Origin: Candidatus Latescibacterota bacterium
GTDB lineage: Bacteria; JAAXHH01; JABIQT01
Direction of reading: 5' to 3'
NCBI GenBank assembly: GCA_018667995.1
Contig: JABIQT010000059.1
Location: 1-6,104, forward strand
DNA length: 6,104 nt
Shown: positions 1-4,431 of the stretch, piece by piece
Position numbering within the stretch: position 1 is the first letter of the stretch
Layout of the letters: every line of letters starts with the position of its first letter
Translations under genes and position numbers: made by a program
The notes under the pieces: generated by a model
Told to the model about the DNA's origin: nothing
Database searches by the model: none
What the model saw: the letters and a program-made list of their open reading frames with translations, nothing else

Positions 1-1391
1 GAAATATGAACCAGACCATCGATACCCTCTTCGAGCTCAACGAAAGCGCCAAATGCCGTCAGATTCCGCACCTTACCATGCACAATGGTGCTAATGGGAT
101 ATTTATCGTCCAAGGCCAACCATGGATCCGGCTGGACCTGTTTCATTCCCAGTGAGATCTTTTCGTTCTGAGGATCCACCTTGAGGACCATCGCCTTGAT
201 CTCTTCGTTGATGGAGACAATTTTCGAGGGGTGTGTAATGTGTTTGGTCCAGGACATTTCGGAAATATGAACCAACCCTTCTACACCCTTCTCCAGTTCA
301 ACGAATGCACCATAGTCTGTAATGCTAACGACACGTCCATCCACAACTTCATTTACGGGATAGCGGTCTTCAACATTAGCCCATGGATACGGCTGAAGCT
401 GTTTCAACCCAAGAGAGATACGCTCGCGTTCTCGATCGAAATCGAGGATAGCTACTGTAATCTCCTGGCCAATGCTGACAAGCTCTGAGGGATGGCCAAT
501 GCGGCCCCAAGACATGTCCGTGATGTGGAGTAGGCCGTCTATGCCGCCCAAATCCACAAATGCGCCGAAATCGGTGATGTTCTTGACCACGCCCTGACGG
601 ACCTGGCCCTTCTCAAGCTCACCGATGATCTCTTTCTTCTTAACTTCCTTCTCCTCCTCAAGTACCACACGCCTCGACACAACGATGTTTCGGCGACTCT
701 TGTTCAGCTTGATGATCTTGAATGGGAGTTTCTGACTGATAAACTGATCCAGATTCGGTGTCTGTTTCAAAGCCACCTGGGAGCCTGGAAGGAAAGCGTC
801 CACGCCAAAGAGATCCACGACAAGACCGCCCTTGATTCGCCGTAGAATCTGTCCTTCTACCACGGAGCCCTCTTCGTAGGAATCCTTGATATTGTCCCAC
901 ACCTTCATGAAGTCAGCTTTCTGTTTCGAAATTACAAGCTGACCATCTTGATCCTCGATGCTCTCCAGGTATACTTCAACGTCAACACCCACCTGGATCG
1001 TATCGGGCTCCGTAAACTCCGCCAACGGAATCGAGCCTTCCGACTTGAATCCGACATCTATAATTACATCGCCACTTTCCATTGCGACCACACGGCCTGG
1101 GACGATTTCACCTTCTTTGATGTCCTTCATCGTCTCATCTATGAGATCGGTCATTTCCTGAAACTGCTCAGGAGTATAATCGCTTGTTTCCGGTTCATAC
1201 CACTTTGGATACACTGCGGGTTTCCGCTTGGGAGGTTCTGGCTCAGCCGCCTGTTCAACGACGACTTCTTCCTCCACAGTATCTTCAGGTGGCTCCGCTG
1301 GCTCTTCTATAGCTGCCGTCTCAGCGGTTTCGACGGGTGACGAAGACTCGTCCTGCACTTCATCCTGAGCCTTCTGGGTTTCCTCTGGCAT
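1..1391 (-). CDS. rpsA: 30S ribosomal protein S1, 3' end beyond the window
   Basis: S1 is the mRNA-binding protein of the small ribosomal subunit and helps load structured or weakly initiated messages. I translated the minus strand from ATG at 1391; 463 codons are open to the left edge with no stop or frameshift. Residues 1 to about 80 are an acidic, proline- and alanine-rich extension. OB-fold S1 repeats follow at about 93-159, 174-241, 261-331 and 346-418, and a fifth starts near 433. Repeats 3-5 carry the usual G-A-F-V, DGLxHI and ISLGxKQ-type motifs (DFGAF, DYGAF and AFGAF variants). Repeats 1 and 2 are more divergent, as normal for the ribosome-docking repeats. Six repeats are usual, so perhaps 120-170 residues are missing. 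The start is fixed by AAGGAGGT eight bases upstream. It follows rluB after a 218-nt gap that appears structured. Family assignment is very secure; only the C-terminus is unseen. Confidence 0.97.
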   Translation of the reverse strand, partial: MPEETQKAQDEVQDESSSPVETAETAAIEEPAEPPEDTVEEEVVVEQAAEPEPPKRKPAVYPKWYEPETSDYTPEQFQEMTDLIDETMKDIKEGEIVPGRVVAMESGDVIIDVGFKSEGSIPLAEFTEPDTIQVGVDVEVYLESIEDQDGQLVISKQKADFMKVWDNIKDSYEEGSVVEGQILRRIKGGLVVDLFGVDAFLPGSQVALKQTPNLDQFISQKLPFKIIKLNKSRRNIVVSRRVVLEEEKEVKKKEIIGELEKGQVRQGVVKNITDFGAFVDLGGIDGLLHITDMSWGRIGHPSELVSIGQEITVAILDFDRERERISLGLKQLQPYPWANVEDRYPVNEVVDGRVVSITDYGAFVELEKGVEGLVHISEMSWTKHITHPSKIVSINEEIKAMVLKVDPQNEKISLGMKQVQPDPWLALDDKYPISTIVHGKVRNLTAFGAFVELEEGIDGLVHI

Positions 1392-1399
1392 GAGTTACT

Positions 1400-1407
1400 A
1401 CCTCCTT
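1400..1407 (-). promoter_or_regulatory. Strong Shine-Dalgarno site of rpsA
   Basis: The minus strand reads AAGGAGGT here, eight bases before the ATG at 1391. It is a near-perfect anti-16S match and decides the rpsA start. It lies just outside the foldable part of the leader (1423-1559). This differs from the well-known Escherichia coli rpsA, whose leader lacks a good Shine-Dalgarno site. Confidence 0.85.
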
Positions 1408-1422
1408 GAATGAATTGGAATC

Positions 1423-1559
1423 GGCGCCAGCTAAAGACTGTACAAATGCACAGAGTGCACTCCGGCACCGTGGGGTAATGCTCTTGTAACGCCCGAATTT
1501 TCCTCGGGAACTCCTACTCGGCGGCCGCATCGACCTTCCCAAGCAGACTACTGTTACAA
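1423..1559 (-). ncRNA. Possible structured 5' leader RNA of rpsA
   Basis: Read as minus-strand RNA, this stretch forms two nested hairpin domains by hand folding. Domain A is closed by a perfect 7-bp helix (1553-1559 with 1484-1490). Inside it an 8-bp helix with one wobble pair (1536-1543 with 1503-1510) stacks directly on a 5-bp hairpin with an ATG loop (1523-1527 with 1531-1535). Domain B has an 8-bp helix with two wobbles (1462-1469 with 1423-1430) stacked on a 7-bp hairpin with a 3-nt loop (1455-1461 with 1445-1451). An alternative hairpin (1492-1496 with 1504-1508) would compete with domain A. I match it to no known riboswitch or leader family. Autogenous control of rpsA by S1 is known in Escherichia coli; a similar role here is inference. 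No energy calculation or alignment was possible. Confidence 0.4.
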
Positions 1560-1609
1560 TCAAAGCGGCAAGAATCTTCAGAAAAAGCGATGATAAAGCA
1601 AGCTTTTCT

Positions 1610-2338
1610 TTACTCATCTTTCATTTTGGGAGGAATTTTCAAAGACGAAATCTCGGTTTTCGTCAGCATTCGCCACGTACCTGGTTTCAGATCGTCCAGT
1701 ATGATTGGACCAATACGGATCCTGATCAAGCGCTCCACCTGATAGCCCAAAGAGCGAAACATATATCGGATTTGGCGTTTTCTTCCCTCGCGAATCGTCA
1801 TGCGCAAACAGGTTCTTCCTCTTTTCTTTGAGACCAATGCAACCTTGGCGGGAGCAGTCAGCCGCCCGTCTATGGCAACTCCAGTCTCCAATCTATCCAG
1901 CTGTGGCGATGTAGGCCTACCTCGCACAGTAACGAGGTATTCTTTCTCAACCTTGAAGCGCGGATGCGATAGAGTCTGACTTAAATCACCATCGTTTGTT
2001 ATGAGTAGCAGACCCTCTGTATCGAAATCCAGCCTTCCCACGGGAAAGACCCTCTGTGGGATATCCTTGAGATAATCCATGACGGTAGGTCGCCCATGGG
2101 TATCTGTCACCGTTGTCACACAGCCAGCTGGCTTATTCAAAATACAGTAGATAAGGGGCCCCGTGGACGTCACGACGTTGTCATCCAGCACGACAAGATC
2201 AACCTCAGGATCGACCTTCATGCCGATGTTCTCTGGAATCAGACCGTTGACCGTGACACGCCCTGAGCGAATCAGAGTGTCACTCCCGCGACGCGAGGCC
2301 ACACCAGCGTCAGCCAGGAATTTATTCAGTCTTATCAC
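1610..2338 (-). CDS. rluB: 23S rRNA pseudouridine synthase, RluB/RsuA family
   Basis: It converts a specific uridine of large-subunit rRNA to pseudouridine (position 2605 in Escherichia coli RluB). With the start at the GTG at 2338, the 242-residue protein opens with an RNA-binding S4 domain (about 1-60, RLNKFLADAGVASRR). The catalytic domain follows, with GRLDFDTEGLLLITNDGD at about 101-118 and the presumed catalytic aspartate at 104. The conserved EGRKRQIR motif is at 184-191 and the LKPGTWR-type ending at 217-223. A TTG at 2344 in the same frame is possible, but the GTG gives the usual short M-x-RLNKFLA N-terminus. It overlaps the end of scpB by 17 nt, which suggests translational coupling; I see no clear Shine-Dalgarno site. 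The scpA-scpB-rluB order is known in other bacteria and favours RluB over RsuA or RluE, though exact target specificity cannot be read from sequence. Confidence 0.93.
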   Translation of the reverse strand: MIRLNKFLADAGVASRRGSDTLIRSGRVTVNGLIPENIGMKVDPEVDLVVLDDNVVTSTGPLIYCILNKPAGCVTTVTDTHGRPTVMDYLKDIPQRVFPVGRLDFDTEGLLLITNDGDLSQTLSHPRFKVEKEYLVTVRGRPTSPQLDRLETGVAIDGRLTAPAKVALVSKKRGRTCLRMTIREGRKRQIRYMFRSLGYQVERLIRIRIGPIILDDLKPGTWRMLTKTEISSLKIPPKMKDE

Positions 2339-2981
2339 GATCAAACTTGGGAGATTGCGGGGTAGGGAATAGAGAGGGGTCTTCTTCGAGGTCTGGCATA
2401 TCTACATCGCGATCACGGAGCATCTCCTTCAATTCATCGACCTTAGGCAGATCGGTCAATCTGTTTAGCCCGAAGTACTTCAGAAACTCACTTGTAGTCG
2501 CATACAGAATGGGACGTCCCACCCCGGTGCCTCTGCCGGCAATTCGGATCAAAGACCGATCCAGCAATGTTCGTAACACGCCATCCACGTTGACACCACG
2601 GACAGCTTCGATCTCCGTACGGCTGATGGGTTGCTTGTAGGCGATAATTGAAAGACACTCAAGAGATGCCTGGGAAAGGCGTGAAGGAATTCGCCCCCGG
2701 TACACGCGCCTGATCCATCTGGCATACTCAGGACGGGCGCCGAACTGGTATCCTCCCGCTACTTCTATTATTTGAAAACTATGCGGGGTAGCGTTGTATG
2801 TTTCGTTCAACCCTTCGATGGCATTTCGGATCATTGCCTGCTCAGCGCCTTCGAGGATCTGACTCAACTCATTCAACGACAGTGGCATGTCCGAGGCAAA
2901 CAACACGGCCTCTATGATGGCACGGTATTCTGAGGCCGGTATAAACTCGCGGGGTAAATCATCGTCGGTTTCTTCAGACAT
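2322..2981 (-). CDS. scpB: Segregation and condensation protein B
   Basis: ScpB is the winged-helix (kite) dimer that binds the ScpA linker in the SMC-ScpAB condensin and supports chromosome compaction and segregation in the nucleoid. The 219-residue protein has a first winged-helix domain at about 17-95. A second, with the hallmark LECLSIIAYKQPISRTEIEAVRG run at 108-130, continues through DGVLRTLLDRSLI to GRPILYATTSEFLKYFGL at 155-172. A charged tail follows at 180-219. Length is typical. The ATG at 2981 follows the scpA stop by 44 nt and has only a weak GGA upstream. The last 17 nt encode the rluB start in another frame. No key motif is missing. Confidence 0.96.
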   Translation of the reverse strand: MSEETDDDLPREFIPASEYRAIIEAVLFASDMPLSLNELSQILEGAEQAMIRNAIEGLNETYNATPHSFQIIEVAGGYQFGARPEYARWIRRVYRGRIPSRLSQASLECLSIIAYKQPISRTEIEAVRGVNVDGVLRTLLDRSLIRIAGRGTGVGRPILYATTSEFLKYFGLNRLTDLPKVDELKEMLRDRDVDMPDLEEDPSLFPTPQSPKFDRDKTE

Positions 2982-3025
2982 ATTGTATCCATTTTACTGG
3001 TGAAACAGACAGGTGCACGAATGCA

Positions 3026-3757
3026 TCAGGCACCGCGCTGTACCAGCCAGATATCACCCAGTGTGCCAGACTGCTGTACTTCGAGCTGTCTCTGCCGTAT
3101 CAATTCTAGAAGTGCGAGAAATGTCACCACAAGGATCGACCTGCCCGTCTCCCCTATAAAGAGGTCGCGAAAAAACAGGCCCTCCTGCGAATTAAGCTGA
3201 AACATGATCTCGTCCATCTTCTCCTCGATGGTGATGCTCTCCCGCCCAATGGTGCGGGCCAATTCGTCACCCTCGCGATCCAGAACGCCTTTGAAGGCGC
3301 GGATCAGATCCCAGAGGTTGAGATCGAGTTTGATCTCCTCAACGATGTCTTCCGGACTGGCCTCCTCATCCACATAATTATCCGTTACAGGGCGAAAGAA
3401 GACGTCAAGCTGGGTATCTTCGTGACCGCCAAGGACCGTGGCCGCCTCCTTGAATTGTCGGTATTCAACCAATCGCCTGACCAGCTCTTCGCGCGGATCT
3501 TCCAGATTCTCTTCTTCTTCAGACAGCCGCCGTGGGAGTAACATCTTGGCCTTAATCCTGACCAGTGTAGCGGCCATCAGAAGAAAATCACCACCGACTT
3601 CAAGGTCCAGCGAAGTCAAGACCTCTATGTATTCAAGGTATTGACCGGTAATCAGCGCCACCGGAATATCGTAGATATCTATTTCGTTTTCCTGAATCAG
3701 GAAAAGCAGCAGATCCAACGGTCCATCGAAGTTTTCAAGTTTGACCTGATAGGCCAT
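3026..3757 (-). CDS. scpA: Segregation and condensation protein A
   Basis: ScpA is the kleisin subunit that closes the SMC ring and carries the ScpB dimer. The 243-residue protein starts with the diagnostic FDGPLDLLLFLI motif (10-21). It continues through the conserved helical N-terminal domain (DIYDIP at 28-32; ATLVRIKAKMLLPRR at 63-77), an acidic linker expected to bind ScpB (about 79-145), and a C-terminal winged helix (about 206-240, VTFLALLELIRQRQL) that contacts the SMC head. I chose the ATG at 3757 over the TTG one codon upstream because the GGGGT at a suitable spacing serves it better. The gene starts 21 nt after the HNH stop and ends 44 nt before scpB, consistent with one transcript. 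The SMC gene is not in the window. Confidence 0.96.
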   Translation of the reverse strand: MAYQVKLENFDGPLDLLLFLIQENEIDIYDIPVALITGQYLEYIEVLTSLDLEVGGDFLLMAATLVRIKAKMLLPRRLSEEEENLEDPREELVRRLVEYRQFKEAATVLGGHEDTQLDVFFRPVTDNYVDEEASPEDIVEEIKLDLNLWDLIRAFKGVLDREGDELARTIGRESITIEEKMDEIMFQLNSQEGLFFRDLFIGETGRSILVVTFLALLELIRQRQLEVQQSGTLGDIWLVQRGA

Positions 3758-3778
3758 CAAGTTACCCCGGAGTCAGAA

Positions 3779-4282
3779 CTAATTCAGAAACAGATATGGG
3801 CGCCACTTCTGATCACCTACACCAATGAAATCCCTGATAAAGTGAATACGCGTGGGCTGTCGGGGTCTTCTTAACAGGCTCAGATTGGCCTGCTCGACTG
3901 ATCGATCGCCCTTCTTATTGTTGCATGATTGGCATGCACAAACAAGGTTCTCCCAAGTGTCCTCGCCCCTGCGGATCCTTGGGATAATATGATCGACGGT
4001 CATTGGACCACGCATAGTACCACAATACTGGCACTGGTGGCCGTCTCTCTTGATGACGTTCTTTCTCGATAAAATAATGCCGGTATTTGGGATGCGAACA
4101 TATGCGACAAGTCGGACTATACTGGGCAATTCGAATGACTCGAAGGCCGCATGAATTCGCAGGTTCCGGCGCTCAACGATTTCTGCCTTTCCAAGAAAGA
4201 CAAGTACGATGGCCCGTTTGGCAGTACAGACGCTCAGAGGTTCGTAACTCTGATTTAGTACAAGAACCTGTAACTGTAGCAT
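3779..4282 (-). CDS. HNH endonuclease-family protein
   Basis: This 167-residue protein matches a compact, widely distributed HNH family that opens with LVLNQSYEPLSV (7-18). The HNH/treble-clef core carries the first zinc pair C84-x2-C87 (CQYC), the catalytic-type DH at 97-98 (TVDHIIPR), N112 (ENLV), the second pair C117-x2-C120, and NNKKGDR at 121-127. All key residues are present, so the fold should bind zinc and may cut DNA. The biological target is not established to my knowledge, and the core-gene neighbourhood gives no sign of restriction or phage defence. I chose the ATG at 4282, with GGAGG (4293-4297) upstream. The longer reading from TTG at 4327 would start at or before the expected transcript start of the promoter at 4330-4358. 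It is followed 21 nt later by scpA and is probably the first gene of that operon. Confidence 0.9.
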   Translation of the reverse strand: MLQLQVLVLNQSYEPLSVCTAKRAIVLVFLGKAEIVERRNLRIHAAFESFELPSIVRLVAYVRIPNTGIILSRKNVIKRDGHQCQYCGTMRGPMTVDHIIPRIRRGEDTWENLVCACQSCNNKKGDRSVEQANLSLLRRPRQPTRIHFIRDFIGVGDQKWRPYLFLN

Positions 4283-4300
4283 TTGGGGTGCCCCTCCCAA
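4283..4300 (-). promoter_or_regulatory. Hairpin over the HNH-gene ribosome-binding site
   Basis: On the minus strand, TTGGG (4296-4300) can pair with CCCAA (4283-4287), leaving an 8-nt loop. The GGAGG Shine-Dalgarno site (4293-4297) lies partly in the stem and partly in the loop, and the 3' arm ends right at the ATG. The 5-bp stem is short and may only reflect a G-rich site facing a C-run, so a regulatory role is tentative. Confidence 0.3.
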
Positions 4301-4329
4301 GTGGATATCAGTCTCAGGAGAAAACAAAA

Positions 4330-4358
4330 AACGTAGCTGTGGTTGCCGGCTATGTCAA
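4330..4358 (-). promoter_or_regulatory. Sigma70-type promoter for HNH-scpA-scpB-rluB
   Basis: The minus strand has a perfect -35 box TTGACA (4353-4358), a 17-nt spacer, and a partial -10 box TACGTT (4330-4335) matching the consensus at the first, second and last positions. A transcript start near 4323 is expected, giving a leader of about 40 nt before the ATG at 4282. It sits in the only sizeable gap between the exporter and the HNH gene, in the right orientation. I see no clear rho-independent terminator between the exporter stop and this site, so some read-through from upstream is possible. Confidence 0.6.
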
Positions 4359-4431
4359 CCTGTTTTTCGTGTGTACAGATAGATGCTCCCGTTCAATAAT
4401 GGGACGACCGATGGTACCATAAAGTGCCCTA

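Noticed and set aside
948-1340. Plus-strand open frames opposite rpsA (also 231-488 and 958-1161)
   Set aside because: They lie antisense to the intact S1 frame, resemble no family, and have no independent start signal. They are shadows.
1484-1559. Known riboswitch (cobalamin, glycine, c-di-GMP, ZTP) in the rpsA leader
   Set aside because: None of the consensus motifs I know for these classes is present. Only the foldability is supported.
1561-1617. Dedicated rpsA promoter just downstream of rluB
   Set aside because: Candidate boxes such as TTGCTT with AAGATT at 17-nt spacing match the consensus poorly, so I cannot support a call.
3014-3025. TGCA-TTCG-TGCA hairpin between scpA and scpB
   Set aside because: A 4-bp stem without a C-G closing pair or U-run is too weak to call a terminator or processing site.
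4280-4327. Longer HNH protein starting at TTG 4327
   Set aside because: That start would coincide with or precede the expected transcript start from the promoter at 4330-4358. The ATG at 4282 has GGAGG and the family's usual N-terminus.
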